From Pseudomonas sp. A-RE-19 (GTDB lineage: Bacteria; Pseudomonadota; Gammaproteobacteria; Pseudomonadales; Pseudomonadaceae): a stretch of DNA of 64,000 nucleotides. Below the pieces are notes generated by a model. It had not been told where the DNA came from. It did not search any database and was given only the letters and a program-made list of their open reading frames with translations. The stretch covers positions 1-64,000 of the forward strand of contig NZ_JAHBDQ010000011.1 of NCBI RefSeq assembly GCF_019956555.1, written 5' to 3'. Shown piece after piece: positions 11,013 to 23,335 of the stretch; positions within the stretch are counted from its first letter, which is position 1; each line of letters opens with the position of its first letter. The position numbers and the translations under genes are program-made.

Positions 11013-14000
11013 TTGAAAGACCTACTGAATTTGCTGAAAAACCAGGGTCAAGTCGAAGAGTTCGACGCCATCCGTATTGGATTGGCATCGCCTGAGATGA
11101 TCCGTTCGTGGTCGTTCGGTGAAGTTAAAAAGCCGGAAACCATTAACTACCGTACGTTCAAACCTGAACGTGACGGCCTGTTCTGCGCCAAGATCTTTGG
11201 CCCGGTAAAGGATTACGAGTGCCTGTGCGGTAAGTACAAGCGCTTGAAGCACCGTGGTGTGATCTGCGAGAAGTGCGGCGTTGAAGTCGCGCTGGCCAAA
11301 GTTCGTCGTGAGCGCATGGCGCACATCGAACTGGCTTCGCCAGTTGCCCACATCTGGTTCCTGAAGTCGCTGCCGTCCCGTATCGGCTTGCTGATGGACA
11401 TGACCCTGCGTGATATCGAACGCGTTCTCTACTTCGAGAGCTATGTCGTTATCGATCCAGGCATGACCACCCTTGAAAAAGGTCAGCTGCTCAACGACGA
11501 GCAGTACTTCGAAGCGCTGGAAGAGTTTGGCGACGATTTCGATGCCCGCATGGGTGCCGAAGCTGTCCGTGAACTGCTGCACGCTATCGACCTGGAGCAC
11601 GAGATTGGCCGTCTGCGTGAAGAAATTCCGCAAACCAACTCCGAAACCAAGATCAAGAAGCTGTCCAAGCGTCTGAAGTTGATGGAAGCCTTCCAGGGTT
11701 CCGGCAACCTGCCAGAGTGGATGGTGCTGACCGTTCTGCCGGTTCTGCCGCCAGATCTGCGTCCACTGGTCCCGCTGGATGGCGGTCGCTTTGCGACTTC
11801 CGACCTCAACGATCTGTATCGTCGAGTGATCAACCGTAACAACCGCTTGAAGCGTCTGCTTGATCTGTCCGCTCCGGACATCATCGTGCGCAACGAAAAG
11901 CGTATGTTGCAGGAAGCTGTCGATGCATTGCTCGACAACGGTCGTCGTGGTCGCGCTATCACCGGTTCGAACAAGCGTCCTCTGAAATCCCTGGCTGACA
12001 TGATCAAGGGTAAGCAGGGTCGTTTCCGTCAGAACTTGCTCGGTAAGCGTGTTGACTACTCGGGTCGTTCGGTAATTACCGTTGGTCCGACCCTGCGTCT
12101 GCACCAGTGCGGTCTGCCGAAGAAGATGGCTCTCGAGCTGTTCAAGCCGTTCATTTTCGGCAAGCTGGAAATGCGTGGTCTTGCTACCACCATCAAAGCT
12201 GCCAAGAAGATGGTCGAGCGCGAGCTGCCAGAGGTTTGGGACGTTCTCGCTGAAGTGATTCGCGAACACCCGGTTCTCCTCAACCGTGCACCGACCCTTC
12301 ACCGTCTGGGTATCCAGGCGTTTGAACCGGTACTGATCGAAGGTAAGGCTATCCAGCTGCACCCTCTGGTCTGTGCTGCGTACAACGCCGACTTCGACGG
12401 CGACCAAATGGCCGTGCACGTACCGCTGACACTGGAAGCCCAGTTGGAAGCGCGTGCGTTGATGATGTCGACCAACAACATTCTGTCGCCAGCCAACGGT
12501 GAGCCAATCATCGTTCCGTCGCAGGACGTTGTATTGGGTCTGTACTACATGACTCGTGAAGCGATCAACGCCAAGGGCGAAGGTCGTGTGTTCGCGGATC
12601 TGCAGGAAGTTGACCGTGTGTTCCGTGCCGGCGAAGCCGCACTGCACGCCAAGGTCAAAGTGCGGATCAACGAAACCGTCAACGATCGTGATGGTGGCAG
12701 CGTCAAGAACACCCGTATCGTCGACACCACTGTCGGTCGTGCGCTGTTGTTCCAGGTTGTTCCACCTGGCCTGTCGTACGACGTCGTCAACCAGCCGATG
12801 AAGAAAAAGGCGATCTCCAAGCTGATCAACCAGTGCTACCGCGTGGTTGGTTTGAAAGAGACCGTGATCTTCGCTGACCAGTTGATGTACACCGGTTTTG
12901 CCTATTCGACCATTTCCGGCGTTTCCATCGGTGTTAACGACTTCGTTATCCCGGATGAAAAAGCCCGCATCATCGGTGCTGCCACCGACGAAGTGAAAGA
13001 GATCGAAAGTCAGTACGCCTCCGGCCTGGTAACCCAGGGCGAGAAGTACAACAAAGTGATCGACCTTTGGTCCAAGGCGAACGACGAAGTTTCCAAGGCG
13101 ATGATGGCCAACCTCTCGAAAGAGAAAGTCATCGACCGTCATGGCGTCGAAGTCGACCAAGAGTCTTTCAACTCGATGTACATGATGGCTGACTCGGGCG
13201 CACGGGGTTCTGCTGCGCAGATCCGTCAGCTCGCCGGTATGCGTGGCCTGATGGCCAAGCCGGACGGTTCCATCATCGAAACGCCAATTACTGCGAACTT
13301 CCGTGAAGGTTTGAGCGTACTTCAGTACTTCATCTCCACTCACGGTGCTCGTAAAGGTTTGGCGGATACCGCGTTGAAAACTGCGAACTCCGGTTACCTG
13401 ACTCGTCGTCTGGTAGACGTGGCGCAGGATCTGGTTGTGACCGAGATCGATTGCGGCACCGAACATGGCCTGGTAATGACTCCGCACATTGAAGGCGGTG
13501 ACGTTGTTGAGCCGTTGGGTGAGCGCGTATTGGGTCGTGTTATTGCCCGTGACGTGTTCAAGCCAGGTACCGAGGAAATTATCGTTCCTGCCGGCACTCT
13601 GGTAGACGAGAAGTGGGTCGAATTCATCGAGCTGAACAGCATCGACGAAGTGATCGTGCGTTCGCCGATCAGTTGCGAAACCCGCTACGGCATTTGCGCC
13701 AAGTGCTACGGCCGTGACTTGGCTCGTGGTCACCAGGTGAACATCGGTGAAGCGGTCGGCGTTATCGCTGCCCAGTCCATCGGTGAGCCGGGTACCCAGC
13801 TGACCATGCGTACGTTCCACATCGGTGGTGCGGCAAGCCGGACCTCCGCAGCCGACAGCGTTCAGGTGAAGAATGGCGGTACCGTCCGTCTGCACAACCT
13901 GAAGCACGTTGAGCGAGTGGATGGTTGCCTGGTTGCTGTGTCCCGTTCCGGTGAGCTGGCGATTGCTGACGACTATGGTCGTGAGCGCGAGCGCTACAAG

Positions 14001-15212
14001 CTGCCGTACGGTGCTGTGATTTCGGTGAAAGAAGGTGACAAGGTCGACGCTGGCGCAATCGTGGCCAAGTGGGATCCGCACACTCACCCAATCGTTACCG
14101 AAATGAAAGGTACCGTGACCTACGTAGGCATGGAAGAAGGCATCACGATCAAGCGTCAGACTGACGAATTGACCGGTATGACCAACATTGAAGTACTCGA
14201 CGCCAAAGACCGTCCAGCTGCCGGTAAAGATATCCGTCCTGCTGTGAAGATGGTTGATGACAATGGCAAGGATCTCTTGCTGCCGGGTACCGACGTAATT
14301 GCTCAGTACTTCCTGCCTGCTAACGCCTTGGTCGGTGTGGCGGACGGTGCGAAAATCGCGATCGGTGATGTTATCGCTCGTATTCCGCAAGAAACTTCGA
14401 AAACCCGTGACATCACCGGTGGTCTGCCGCGTGTTGCCGACTTGTTCGAAGCCCGTCGTCCGAAAGAAGCCTCGATTCTGGCTGAAGTCAGCGGCACCAT
14501 CGCGTTCGGTAAAGAGACCAAAGGCAAGCGCCGTCTGGTCATTACCCCGAACGACGGTAGCGATCCGTACGAAGAGCTGATTCCGAAGTGGCGTCACCTG
14601 AACGTCTTCGAAGGCGAACAGGTAAACCGCGGCGAAGTTATCTCCGACGGCCCGAGCGATCCACACGACATCCTGCGTCTGCTGGGTGTGAGTGCGCTGG
14701 CCAAGTACATCGTGAACGAGATCCAGGACGTTTACCGTCTGCAAGGCGTGAAGATCAACGATAAGCACATCGAGACCATCCTGCGTCAGATGCTGCGTAA
14801 AGTTGAAATCGCTGAATCCGGCGATTCCAGTTTCATCAAGGGCGACCAGATGGAATTGACTCACGTTCTGGTAGAGAACGAGCGTCTGGCTGGCGACGAG
14901 AAATTCGTTTCCAAGTTCACTCGCGTACTGCTGGGTATCACCAAGGCGTCGTTGTCCACCGAATCGTTCATCTCGGCGGCTTCCTTCCAGGAAACCACTC
15001 GCGTACTGACCGAAGCGGCGGTAACCGGCAAGCGCGATTACCTGCGCGGCCTGAAAGAAAACGTGGTCGTGGGTCGTCTGATCCCGGCAGGTACCGGTCT
15101 GGCTTATCACAGCGAGCGCAAGCGCCGCCGTGATGCTGACAAACCGTTGCGCGTAAGCGCCAGTGAAGTGGAAGCTGCACTGACCGAAGCGCTGAACTCG
15201 AGCGGTAACTGA
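11013..15212 (+). CDS. rpoC: DNA-directed RNA polymerase subunit beta'
   Basis: The beta' subunit carries the catalytic magnesium-binding loop. The start is a TTG with a very strong AGGAGG site 7 nt upstream, giving [20 protein letters not shown]. The N-terminal zinc site begins CLCGKYK and ends CEKCG. The catalytic NADFDGDQM motif has Asp at 460, 462 and 464. A second zinc cluster includes [13 protein letters not shown]. At 1399 residues it is full length. Use of TTG for such an abundant protein is offset by the near-ideal ribosome binding site. Confidence 0.98.
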   Translation: MKDLLNLLKNQGQVEEFDAIRIGLASPEMIRSWSFGEVKKPETINYRTFKPERDGLFCAKIFGPVKDYECLCGKYKRLKHRGVICEKCGVEVALAKVRRERMAHIELASPVAHIWFLKSLPSRIGLLMDMTLRDIERVLYFESYVVIDPGMTTLEKGQLLNDEQYFEALEEFGDDFDARMGAEAVRELLHAIDLEHEIGRLREEIPQTNSETKIKKLSKRLKLMEAFQGSGNLPEWMVLTVLPVLPPDLRPLVPLDGGRFATSDLNDLYRRVINRNNRLKRLLDLSAPDIIVRNEKRMLQEAVDALLDNGRRGRAITGSNKRPLKSLADMIKGKQGRFRQNLLGKRVDYSGRSVITVGPTLRLHQCGLPKKMALELFKPFIFGKLEMRGLATTIKAAKKMVERELPEVWDVLAEVIREHPVLLNRAPTLHRLGIQAFEPVLIEGKAIQLHPLVCAAYNADFDGDQMAVHVPLTLEAQLEARALMMSTNNILSPANGEPIIVPSQDVVLGLYYMTREAINAKGEGRVFADLQEVDRVFRAGEAALHAKVKVRINETVNDRDGGSVKNTRIVDTTVGRALLFQVVPPGLSYDVVNQPMKKKAISKLINQCYRVVGLKETVIFADQLMYTGFAYSTISGVSIGVNDFVIPDEKARIIGAATDEVKEIESQYASGLVTQGEKYNKVIDLWSKANDEVSKAMMANLSKEKVIDRHGVEVDQESFNSMYMMADSGARGSAAQIRQLAGMRGLMAKPDGSIIETPITANFREGLSVLQYFISTHGARKGLADTALKTANSGYLTRRLVDVAQDLVVTEIDCGTEHGLVMTPHIEGGDVVEPLGERVLGRVIARDVFKPGTEEIIVPAGTLVDEKWVEFIELNSIDEVIVRSPISCETRYGICAKCYGRDLARGHQVNIGEAVGVIAAQSIGEPGTQLTMRTFHIGGAASRTSAADSVQVKNGGTVRLHNLKHVERVDGCLVAVSRSGELAIADDYGRERERYKLPYGAVISVKEGDKVDAGAIVAKWDPHTHPIVTEMKGTVTYVGMEEGITIKRQTDELTGMTNIEVLDAKDRPAAGKDIRPAVKMVDDNGKDLLLPGTDVIAQYFLPANALVGVADGAKIAIGDVIARIPQETSKTRDITGGLPRVADLFEARRPKEASILAEVSGTIAFGKETKGKRRLVITPNDGSDPYEELIPKWRHLNVFEGEQVNRGEVISDGPSDPHDILRLLGVSALAKYIVNEIQDVYRLQGVKINDKHIETILRQMLRKVEIAESGDSSFIKGDQMELTHVLVENERLAGDEKFVSKFTRVLLGITKASLSTESFISAASFQETTRVLTEAAVTGKRDYLRGLKENVVVGRLIPAGTGLAYHSERKRRRDADKPLRVSASEVEAALTEALNSSGN

Positions 15213-15308
15213 GTTCTGCGATAAATGAGCGTAAGGCCCTGGCCATTCCGTTCATCGAATCGAGACAATTTGTCGAGGTTGGATGAGCGGGGAGGTCGGG
15301 GCCTTGCC

Positions 15309-15337
15309 TTGACTGGGGGCAAGATCCTCTTTAGACT
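15309..15337 (+). promoter_or_regulatory. Candidate promoter of the str operon (rpsL)
   Basis: TTGACT (15309-15314) and TAGACT (15332-15337) are spaced by 17 bp, 91 bp before rpsL. It is the only good sigma70 match seen in the 216-nt gap after rpoC. Transcription would start near 15344, just ahead of a UUCG hairpin. Confidence 0.55.
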
Positions 15338-15354
15338 CTTGTACCCCTAAATTT

Positions 15355-15385
15355 GGCGGGAATTCGTTCCTGCCATTTTGCTTTT
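15355..15385 (+). terminator. UUCG-capped hairpin in the rpsL leader
   Basis: GGCGGGAA and TTCCTGCC pair (one G-T) around a TTCG tetraloop, followed by ATTTTGCTTTT. It looks like an intrinsic terminator or attenuator. It lies downstream of the candidate rpsL promoter, so it could end rpoC readthrough, attenuate the str operon, or both. Confidence 0.6.
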
Positions 15386-15428
15386 CTTGCAAGACAATAG
15401 CGTCGCAAGACAACAGTGGAGCTAGTAG

Positions 15429-15800
15429 ATGGCAACTATCAACCAGCTGGTACGTCAGCCGCGTAAGCGTATCGTCGAGAAATCCGACGTGCCTGCGCTG
15501 CAGAACTGCCCGCAACGTCGTGGCGTATGCACCCGTGTGTATACCACCACGCCGAAAAAACCTAACTCGGCACTGCGTAAAGTATGCCGTGTGCGTCTGA
15601 CCAACGGTTTCGAGGTTTCCTCGTACATCGGCGGTGAAGGCCACAACCTGCAAGAGCACAGCGTGGTACTGATCCGCGGCGGTCGTGTAAAAGACTTGCC
15701 AGGTGTTCGTTACCACACCGTACGCGGTTCTTTGGATACTTCCGGCGTTAAAGGTCGTAACCAGGGTCGTTCGAAGTACGGTACCAAGAAGCCTAAGTAG
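15429..15800 (+). CDS. rpsL: 30S ribosomal protein S12
   Basis: S12 lies at the decoding centre and controls accuracy. The 123-residue product has Lys43 and Lys88, the residues whose change gives streptomycin resistance, so the allele is the sensitive type. Asp89, in [15 protein letters not shown], is the residue that RimO methylthiolates in E. coli. This is of interest because a YcaO homologue lies at 41105-43309. First gene of the str operon rpsL-rpsG-fusA-tuf. Confidence 0.97.
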   Translation: MATINQLVRQPRKRIVEKSDVPALQNCPQRRGVCTRVYTTTPKKPNSALRKVCRVRLTNGFEVSSYIGGEGHNLQEHSVVLIRGGRVKDLPGVRYHTVRGSLDTSGVKGRNQGRSKYGTKKPK

Positions 15801-15897
15801 TAGTGGCTTTTTGTAAAAACTGATTTTCTATTTTTCTGAGTCGATAAGAGTAAGGTCGGAGGCGTCCCGAAAGGGCACCGATTCCGAGCGAACCTGA

Positions 15898-16389
<492 letters not shown>

Positions 16390-16419
16390 TTTTAGCGTCA
16401 CTAATTTTGCGAGGGCTTT

Positions 16420-18525
16420 ATGGCTCGTACTACACCGATTAACCGCTACCGTAACATTGGTATCGTTGCTCACGTGGATGCTGGTAAAACCACCACCACC
16501 GAGCGCGTCCTTTTTTACACTGGCAAAAGTCACAAGATGGGCGAGGTGCATGACGGCGCCGCGACCACAGACTGGATGGTTCAGGAGCAGGAGCGTGGTA
16601 TTACCATTACTTCTGCTGCCATTACCGCCTTCTGGCAGGGTTCCGAGAAGCAGCACAAGGACCAATACCGCTTCAACGTCATCGACACCCCGGGCCACGT
16701 TGACTTCACTATTGAAGTTGAGCGTTCCCTGCGTGTTCTCGACGGCGCGGTCGTTGTGTTCTGCGGCACCTCGGGTGTTGAGCCTCAGTCGGAAACCGTA
16801 TGGCGTCAAGCCAACAAGTACGGCGTTCCACGTCTTGTTTACGTAAACAAGATGGACCGTGCTGGTGCCAACTTCCTGCGCGTGATCGGTCAGATCAAGC
16901 AGCGTTTGGGTCACACTCCGGTGCCAATCCAGTTGGCCATCGGTTCCGAAGACAACTTCCAGGGTCAGATCGATCTGATGGCCATGGAGGCTGTTTACTG
17001 GAATGACTCTGACAAAGGCATGGTTCCAGTTCGCAAGCCTATCCCTGCTGAACTGCAGGAACTGGCTGACGAGTGGCGCGGCAACATGGTTGAGGCTGCG
17101 GCCGAAGCCAGCGAAGAGCTGATGAACAAGTACCTCGAAGGTGAAGAGCTCACCAACGCGGAAATCAAGGCCGCTCTGCGTCAGCGTACTATCGCTGGTG
17201 AGATCGTTCTGGCTGTTTGCGGTTCTTCCTTCAAGAACAAGGGTGTTCCCCTGGTTCTCGACGCCGTGATCGACTACCTGCCTGCTCCTACCGACATTCC
17301 TGCCATCAAGGGTACTGACCCGGATGACGAGACCAAGGAAATGGAGCGTCACGCAGACGACAGCGAGCCGTTCTCGGCTCTGGCGTTCAAGATCGCTACC
17401 GACCCATTCGTGGGTACCTTGACCTTCGTTCGAGTTTACTCGGGCGTGTTGGCCTCCGGCGACGGCGTGATCAACTCGGTTAAAGGCAAGAAAGAGCGCG
17501 TGGGTCGTATGGTGCAAATGCACGCAAACGCCCGTGAAGAAATCAAGGAAGTGCGCGCTGGTGACATCGCGGCCTTGATCGGCATGAAGGACGTCACCAC
17601 TGGTGAAACTTTGTGCAACGCTGACAAGCCAATCATTCTGGTTCGCATGGACTTCCCGGAGCCGGTTATTTCGGTTGCCGTTGAGCCTAAGACCAAGGAT
17701 GACCAGGAAAAAATGGGTATCGCTCTGGGCAAACTTGCTCAGGAAGACCCGTCTTTCCGCGTCAAAACTGATGAAGAGACTGGTCAAACGATCATCTCTG
17801 GCATGGGCGAGCTGCACCTGGACATCCTGGTTGACCGGATGCGCCGTGAGTTCAACGTCGAAGCCAACATCGGTAAGCCTCAAGTTTCGTACCGTGAGCG
17901 CATCACGAAGAGCTGCGAAATCGAAGGCAAGTTCGTTCGTCAGTCCGGCGGTCGTGGCCAGTTCGGTCACTGCTGGATCCGTTTTGCACCTGCTGACGAA
18001 GGTCAGGAAGGTCTGCAATTCCTGAACGAAGTAGTGGGTGGTGTGGTTCCTAAGGAATACATCCCGGCTATCCAGAAGGGTATCGAAGAGCAGATGAAGA
18101 ACGGTGTGGTTGCCGGCTATCCGCTGATCGGCCTGAAGGCTACCGTGTTTGATGGTTCCTACCACGACGTCGACTCCAACGAGATGGCGTTTAAGGTGGC
18201 TGCTTCCATGGCGACCAAGCAACTGGCCCAGAAGGGCGGTGGTGAGCTGCTTGAGCCGATCATGGCGGTAGAGGTTGTTACGCCTGAAGACTATATGGGT
18301 GACGTGATGGGCGACCTTAACCGTCGTCGCGGCATGATTCTGGGTATGGAAGATACGGTCTCCGGTAAGGTGATCCGTGCTGAAGTTCCATTGGGTGAGA
18401 TGTTCGGTTATGCGACCGACGTTCGTTCGATGTCCCAGGGTCGCGCAAGCTACTCTATGGAATTCAAAAAATACAATACAGCTCCGTCGCACATCGTCGA
18501 AACTGTTACCAAAAAACAAGGCTGA
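16420..18525 (+). CDS. fusA: Translation elongation factor G
   Basis: EF-G is the GTPase that drives ribosomal translocation. The 701-residue product has the P-loop [10 protein letters not shown] near residue 17, the switch region with [17 protein letters not shown], and [10 protein letters not shown]. The C-terminal half carries domains III-V, including [11 protein letters not shown] and the domain [13 protein letters not shown] segment. Its place between rpsG and tuf marks it as the housekeeping copy. Confidence 0.98.
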   Translation: MARTTPINRYRNIGIVAHVDAGKTTTTERVLFYTGKSHKMGEVHDGAATTDWMVQEQERGITITSAAITAFWQGSEKQHKDQYRFNVIDTPGHVDFTIEVERSLRVLDGAVVVFCGTSGVEPQSETVWRQANKYGVPRLVYVNKMDRAGANFLRVIGQIKQRLGHTPVPIQLAIGSEDNFQGQIDLMAMEAVYWNDSDKGMVPVRKPIPAELQELADEWRGNMVEAAAEASEELMNKYLEGEELTNAEIKAALRQRTIAGEIVLAVCGSSFKNKGVPLVLDAVIDYLPAPTDIPAIKGTDPDDETKEMERHADDSEPFSALAFKIATDPFVGTLTFVRVYSGVLASGDGVINSVKGKKERVGRMVQMHANAREEIKEVRAGDIAALIGMKDVTTGETLCNADKPIILVRMDFPEPVISVAVEPKTKDDQEKMGIALGKLAQEDPSFRVKTDEETGQTIISGMGELHLDILVDRMRREFNVEANIGKPQVSYRERITKSCEIEGKFVRQSGGRGQFGHCWIRFAPADEGQEGLQFLNEVVGGVVPKEYIPAIQKGIEEQMKNGVVAGYPLIGLKATVFDGSYHDVDSNEMAFKVAASMATKQLAQKGGGELLEPIMAVEVVTPEDYMGDVMGDLNRRRGMILGMEDTVSGKVIRAEVPLGEMFGYATDVRSMSQGRASYSMEFKKYNTAPSHIVETVTKKQG

Positions 18526-18556
18526 TTCAGCCCCTTTAGGCTAGGAGTTAATTGTC

Positions 18557-19750
18557 GTGGCTAAAGAAAAATTTGATCGTTCCCTTCCGCACGTCAACGT
18601 TGGCACCATCGGTCACGTTGACCACGGTAAAACCACTCTGACTGCAGCTCTGACTCGCGTTTGCTCCGAAGTTTTCGGTTCGGCAATCGTTGATTTCGAC
18701 AAGATCGACAGCGCTCCAGAAGAAAAAGCTCGCGGTATCACCATCAACACCGCGCACGTTGAGTACAACTCGAAGATCCGTCACTACGCTCACGTTGACT
18801 GCCCAGGTCACGCTGACTATGTGAAGAACATGATCACCGGTGCTGCTCAAATGGACGGCGCTATTCTGGTTTGCTCGGCCGCTGATGGTCCGATGCCGCA
18901 AACCCGTGAGCACATCCTGCTGTCCCGTCAGGTAGGCGTTCCGTACATCGTGGTTTTCCTGAACAAGGCTGACCTGGTAGACGACGCTGAGCTGCTGGAA
19001 CTGGTTGAGATGGAAGTTCGCGACCTGCTGTCCACCTACGACTTCCCGGGCGATGACACTCCAATCATCATCGGTTCGGCTCGTATGGCGCTGGAAGGCA
19101 AAGACGACAACGAAATGGGCACCACTGCCGTTCGTAAACTGGTTGAAACTCTGGACAGCTACATCCCAGAACCAGTTCGTCTGACCGACAAGCCGTTCCT
19201 GATGCCAATCGAAGACGTATTCTCGATCTCCGGTCGCGGTACTGTTGTGACTGGTCGTATCGAGCGCGGTATCGTTCGCGTTCAAGATCCGCTGGAAATC
19301 GTTGGTCTGCGTGACACCACCGTCACCACCTGCACCGGCGTTGAAATGTTCCGCAAACTGCTCGACGAAGGTCGTGCTGGCGAGAACTGCGGCGTTCTGC
19401 TGCGTGGCACCAAGCGTGATGACGTTGAGCGTGGTCAGGTTCTGGTTAAGCCGGGTTCGGTTAAGCCGCACACCAAGTTCACCGCAGAAGTTTACGTTCT
19501 GAGCAAGGAAGAAGGCGGCCGTCATACTCCGTTCTTCAAAGGCTACCGTCCACAGTTCTACTTCCGTACTACTGACGTGACTGGTAACTGCGAGCTGCCA
19601 GAAGGCGTTGAAATGGTAATGCCAGGTGACAACATTCAGATGACTGTTACCCTGATCAAAACCATCGCGATGGAAGACGGTCTGCGTTTCGCTATCCGTG
19701 AAGGCGGTCGTACCGTCGGCGCTGGCGTCGTAGCCAAAATCATCGAGTAA
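18557..19750 (+). CDS. tuf: Translation elongation factor Tu
   Basis: EF-Tu carries aminoacyl-tRNA to the ribosome. The 397-residue product starts at GTG ([17 protein letters not shown]). It has the P-loop GHVDHGKTT near 19-27, [28 protein letters not shown] and the SAR motif of the G domain, followed by the two beta-barrel domains with the kirromycin and tRNA contact regions. It is the only tuf gene in the window. The second copy often present after tRNA-Thr in relatives is absent from that place here. Confidence 0.98.
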   Translation: MAKEKFDRSLPHVNVGTIGHVDHGKTTLTAALTRVCSEVFGSAIVDFDKIDSAPEEKARGITINTAHVEYNSKIRHYAHVDCPGHADYVKNMITGAAQMDGAILVCSAADGPMPQTREHILLSRQVGVPYIVVFLNKADLVDDAELLELVEMEVRDLLSTYDFPGDDTPIIIGSARMALEGKDDNEMGTTAVRKLVETLDSYIPEPVRLTDKPFLMPIEDVFSISGRGTVVTGRIERGIVRVQDPLEIVGLRDTTVTTCTGVEMFRKLLDEGRAGENCGVLLRGTKRDDVERGQVLVKPGSVKPHTKFTAEVYVLSKEEGGRHTPFFKGYRPQFYFRTTDVTGNCELPEGVEMVMPGDNIQMTVTLIKTIAMEDGLRFAIREGGRTVGAGVVAKIIE

Positions 19751-19779
19751 GCTCTTTTTGAGTAAGCTTTGATGAGTTG

Positions 19780-19809
19780 AAAAAGCCCCCGCTTAGCGGG
19801 GGCTTTTTT
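19780..19809 (+). terminator. Terminator of the str operon
   Basis: AAAAAGCCCCCGCT and AGCGGGGGCTTTTTT form a strong GC-rich hairpin ending in a T run, 30 nt after tuf. The stem is flanked by A and T runs, so it could also work on the other strand. Confidence 0.95.
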
Positions 19810-19815
19810 ATTGGG

Positions 19816-19844
19816 TTGACACCTATATGGGGCGTCTATAGAAT
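19816..19844 (+). promoter_or_regulatory. Promoter of the S10 operon
   Basis: A perfect TTGACA (19816-19821) is followed after 17 bp by TAGAAT (19839-19844). It stands directly after the str terminator and would give a leader of about 55 nt before rpsJ, shorter than the roughly 170-nt L4-regulated leader of E. coli. Confidence 0.85.
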
Positions 19845-19906
19845 TGCGCCTCCTTTTAACGGGCGTATTGCGCTCGGTGGGAATAGCAGCCGGAGTCTGA
19901 AATCCA

Positions 19907-20218
19907 ATGCAAAATCAGCAAATCCGTATCAGGTTGAAGGCTTTTGACCATCGCCTGATCGACCAATCCACCCAGGAAATCGTGGAAACCGCGAAACGTA
20001 CTGGTGCTCAAGTGCGTGGTCCAATTCCACTGCCTACCCGTAAAGAGCGGTTCACCGTTCTGGTCTCCCCGCACGTCAACAAAGACGCGCGTGACCAGTA
20101 CGAGATCCGTACTCATAAGCGCGTTCTGGACATCGTCCAGCCAACGGATAAAACCGTTGATGCTCTTATGAAGCTTGATCTTGCGGCCGGTGTGGAAGTG
20201 CAGATCAGCCTCGGCTAA
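19907..20218 (+). CDS. rpsJ: 30S ribosomal protein S10
   Basis: S10 (NusE) is a 30S head protein that also joins NusB in antitermination and contacts NusG. The 103-residue product is complete: [20 protein letters not shown], then [20 protein letters not shown], the loop region, and [20 protein letters not shown]. The gene opens the S10 operon. Confidence 0.97.
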
Positions 20219-20298
20219 GACTCGGTCTTAGTCGTGTAACGCTCTGAAATGGGCGGCCATAGCGGGTGAAAGCCCCGTACACTCATGAGGTTTACAAC

Positions 20299-20934
20299 AT
20301 GACTATTGGTGTAGTCGGTCGTAAATGCGGTATGACCCGTATTTTCACCGAAGAAGGTGTCTCCATTCCGGTCACGGTCATTGAGATCGAGCCGAATCGC
20401 GTCACCCAGTTCAAAACTGAAGAGACCGATGGCTATCGTGCAGTGCAAGTCACTGTAGGCGAGCGTCGTGCTTCGCGTGTTACAGCTGCTCAGGCTGGCC
20501 ACTTCGCTAAGGCGAACGTTGCCGCTGGTCGTACCGTAATGGAATTCCGTCTTGAAGAAGGCGAGTACCAGGCCGGCGATCTGATCAACGCTGAAATCTT
20601 CGCTGCTGGTCAACTGGTTGATGTAACCGGTCAGTCCAAGGGTAAAGGCTTCCAGGGTACGATCAAGCGTTGGAACTTCCGCGGGCAAGATAATACCCAC
20701 GGTAACTCCGTGTCCCACCGCGTTCCAGGCTCTATCGGCCAGTGCCAGACTCCTGGTCGTGTATTCAAGGGCAAAAAAATGTCCGGTCATATGGGCGCTG
20801 AGCGCGTGACCGTGCAGTCCCTCGAAGTAGTGCGCGTGGACGCTGAACGCAATCTGTTGTTGGTCAAGGGCGCTGTTCCTGGCGCTACTGGCGGCAACTT
20901 GGTTGTACGTCCAGCAGCCAAGGCTCGCGGTTAA
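20299..20934 (+). CDS. rplC: 50S ribosomal protein L3
   Basis: L3 helps start 50S assembly and reaches toward the peptidyl transferase centre. A longer in-frame reading begins at 20266, but the ATG at 20299, after a TGAGG site, gives the family start [16 protein letters not shown]. The 211-residue product includes [12 protein letters not shown] and [20 protein letters not shown]. The latter holds the glutamine region methylated by PrmB in E. coli. Confidence 0.97.
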   Translation: MTIGVVGRKCGMTRIFTEEGVSIPVTVIEIEPNRVTQFKTEETDGYRAVQVTVGERRASRVTAAQAGHFAKANVAAGRTVMEFRLEEGEYQAGDLINAEIFAAGQLVDVTGQSKGKGFQGTIKRWNFRGQDNTHGNSVSHRVPGSIGQCQTPGRVFKGKKMSGHMGAERVTVQSLEVVRVDAERNLLLVKGAVPGATGGNLVVRPAAKARG

Positions 20935-20946
20935 GGGGAAGCTGAC

Positions 20947-21549
20947 ATGCAATTAAATGTAAATGACGCTCAAGCGATCGAAGTTTCCGAACTGACATTT
21001 GGCGGCGAATTCAACGAGACGCTGGTTCACCAAGCAGTCGTGGCCTACATGGCTGGCGGCCGTCAAGGTAGCAAGCAGCAAAAGACCCGTTCCGACGTTC
21101 GTGGTGGCGGTAAGCGCCCATGGCGTCAGAAAGGTACTGGCCGTGCTCGTGCCGGTACTATCCGTAGCCCAATCTGGCGTGGCGGCGGTACCACTTTCGC
21201 AGCTCGTCCTCAGGATCACACCCAGAAGCTGAACAAGAAGATGTATCGCGCAGCAATGCGTTCCATCCTTGCTGAGCTGGTGCGTACTGATCGTCTGGTT
21301 GTGGTTCAGGACTTCGCTGTTGAAGCACCGAAGACCAAAGATCTGCTGAACAAACTGACCGGCATGGGCCTGACTGACGTCTTGATCGTGTCTGAAGTGG
21401 TTGATCAGAACCTGTACCTGGCTGCTCGCAACCTGCCACACGTTGATGTACGTGACGTGCAAGGTTCCGATCCAGTTAGTCTGATCGCATACGACAAGGT
21501 GTTGATCACCGTGTCGGCCGTGAAGAAATTCGAGGAGCTGCTGGGATGA
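20947..21549 (+). CDS. rplD: 50S ribosomal protein L4
   Basis: L4 lines part of the peptide exit tunnel. In E. coli it also represses the S10 operon. The 200-residue product has the central extended loop ([35 protein letters not shown]) that reaches into the tunnel. Its last codons overlap rplW by 4 nt (ATGA), so translation is coupled. The short leader of the operon makes E. coli-style L4 control doubtful here. Confidence 0.97.
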
Positions 21550-21845
21550 ACCAGGAACGCGTATTTAAAGTTCTGCTTGGCCCGCACGTTTCCGAGAAGG
21601 CTACGGTTCTGGCTGACAAGAAAGGCCAGTTCGTTTTCAAGGTTGCAACTGATGCAACCAAGCTGGAAATCAAGAAGGCCGTCGAAAGCCTGTTCAGCGT
21701 GAAAGTAGAGCGTGTTACTACCCTGAATGTTCTGGGTAAGAGCAAGCGCACTGCTCGCGGTCTGGGCAAGCGTAATGACTGGAAGAAGGCAGTTATCTCC
21801 CTTCAGCCAGGCCAAGATCTCGATTTCAGCAGCAGTGCTGAGTAA
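21546..21845 (+). CDS. rplW: 50S ribosomal protein L23
   Basis: L23 sits at the tunnel exit and is the docking site for trigger factor and SRP. The 99-residue product ([20 protein letters not shown], with the [20 protein letters not shown] loop) is complete. It starts inside the last codons of rplD. rplB begins 14 nt after its stop. Confidence 0.97.
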
Positions 21846-21859
21846 GGAAGGGGTGCATC

Positions 21860-22684
21860 ATGGCAATCGTTAAATGCAAACCGACTTCCCCTGGCCGCCG
21901 TTTTGTGGTCAAGGTGGTCAACCAGGAGCTGCATAAAGGCGCTCCTCACGCACCGCTGCTCGAGAAAAAATCGAAGACTGGTGGTCGTAACAACAATGGT
22001 CGTATTACCACTCGTCACATCGGTGGTGGCCATAAGCAGCATTATCGTCTGGTCGATTTCCGTCGCAACGACAAAGATGGCATCGCTGCCACTGTCGAGC
22101 GTATCGAATACGATCCAAACCGTACTGCTCACATCGCTCTGCTGCTGTACGCAGATGGCGAGCGTCGCTACATCATCGCCCCTAAAGGCGTGAGTGCTGG
22201 CGACCAGCTGATCGCAGGTGCTCTGGCACCGATCAAGCCGGGCAACGCTCTGCAACTGCGTAACATTCCAGTTGGTAGCACCGTACACGGCATCGAATTG
22301 AAGCCAGGTAAAGGCGCGCAAATCGCTCGTTCCGCTGGTGCTTCGGCTCAGCTGATCGCTCGTGAAGGTGTCTACGTGACCCTGCGTCTGCGTTCTGGTG
22401 AGATGCGTAAAGTGCTGGCTGAATGCCGCGCGACCCTGGGTGAAGTCTCGAACTCCGAGCACAGCCTGCGTTCGCTGGGTAAAGCTGGTGCCAAACGCTG
22501 GCGTGGCGTTCGCCCAACCGTTCGTGGTGTTGCCATGAACCCGGTTGACCACCCACATGGTGGTGGTGAAGGTCGTACCTCTGGTGGTCGTCATCCGGTA
22601 TCGCCATGGGGCTTCCCGACTAAGGGCGCGAAGACTCGTGGTAATAAGCGTACCGACAAAATGATCGTCCGTCGTCGCAAGTAA
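21860..22684 (+). CDS. rplB: 50S ribosomal protein L2
   Basis: L2 is required for subunit association and for peptidyl transferase activity. The 274-residue product contains the conserved [13 protein letters not shown] segment with the histidine important for function, and the SH3-like and OB-like RNA-binding core ([20 protein letters not shown]). It follows rplW by 14 nt with a good GAAGGGG site. Confidence 0.97.
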   Translation: MAIVKCKPTSPGRRFVVKVVNQELHKGAPHAPLLEKKSKTGGRNNNGRITTRHIGGGHKQHYRLVDFRRNDKDGIAATVERIEYDPNRTAHIALLLYADGERRYIIAPKGVSAGDQLIAGALAPIKPGNALQLRNIPVGSTVHGIELKPGKGAQIARSAGASAQLIAREGVYVTLRLRSGEMRKVLAECRATLGEVSNSEHSLRSLGKAGAKRWRGVRPTVRGVAMNPVDHPHGGGEGRTSGGRHPVSPWGFPTKGAKTRGNKRTDKMIVRRRK

Positions 22685-22700
22685 ATAGAGGGATACGACA

Positions 22701-22976
22701 GTGCCACGTTCTCTGAAAAAAGGTCCTTTTATTGATCTTCACCTACTGAAGAAGATCGAAGTGGCGGCGGAAAAGAACGATCGCAAACCAGTTAAAACCT
22801 GGTCGCGTCGTTCGATGATCCTGCCACAAATGGTCGGTCTGACCATTGCAGTGCATAACGGTCGTCAACATGTTCCAGTTCTCGTGAACGAAGACATGGT
22901 CGGCCACAAACTGGGCGAGTTTGCCGGTACCCGCACATATCGTGGGCACGTGGCAGACAAGAAAGCCAAGCGTTAA
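22701..22976 (+). CDS. rpsS: 30S ribosomal protein S19
   Basis: S19 binds in the 30S head with S13. The 91-residue product starts at GTG ([20 protein letters not shown]) and includes [20 protein letters not shown] and [17 protein letters not shown], typical of the family. It lies 16 nt after rplB in the S10 operon. Confidence 0.97.
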   Translation: MPRSLKKGPFIDLHLLKKIEVAAEKNDRKPVKTWSRRSMILPQMVGLTIAVHNGRQHVPVLVNEDMVGHKLGEFAGTRTYRGHVADKKAKR

Positions 22977-22989
22977 GGGGTAAGGAACG

Positions 22990-23322
22990 ATGGAAGTAGC
23001 CGCTAAGTTGTCGGGCGCTCGAATCTCCGCCCAGAAAGCCCGCTTGGTCGCCGACCAGATCCGCGGGAAGAAGGTGGGCGAAGCGCTCAACCTGTTGGCT
23101 TTCAGCAGTAAGAAAGCCGCCGAGATCATGAAGAAAGTGCTGGAGTCGGCCGTAGCCAACGCCGAGCATAACGAAGGCGCAGACGTTGATGACCTGAAGG
23201 TCAGCACCGTTTTCGTCAACGAAGGGCGTTCGCTGAAGCGAATCATGCCACGTGCCAAAGGCCGTGCTGATCGCATCGTCAAGCGGTCTTGCCATATCAC
23301 TGTCAAGGTTGCTGACAAGTAA
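22990..23322 (+). CDS. rplV: 50S ribosomal protein L22
   Basis: L22 lines the exit tunnel with L4; its beta hairpin affects macrolide sensitivity. The 110-residue product includes [20 protein letters not shown] and the hairpin loop region [20 protein letters not shown]. It lies 13 nt after rpsS and 13 nt before rpsC. Confidence 0.97.
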
Positions 23323-23335
23323 CGGAGTCGAAGAG

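Noticed and set aside
11022-15110. A 1362-codon open frame antisense to rpoC
   Set aside because: Same reason as for rpoB; strong GC-ending codon bias removes stops from the opposite strand.
18548-19525. A 325-codon open frame antisense to tuf
   Set aside because: Shadow of the highly biased tuf gene.
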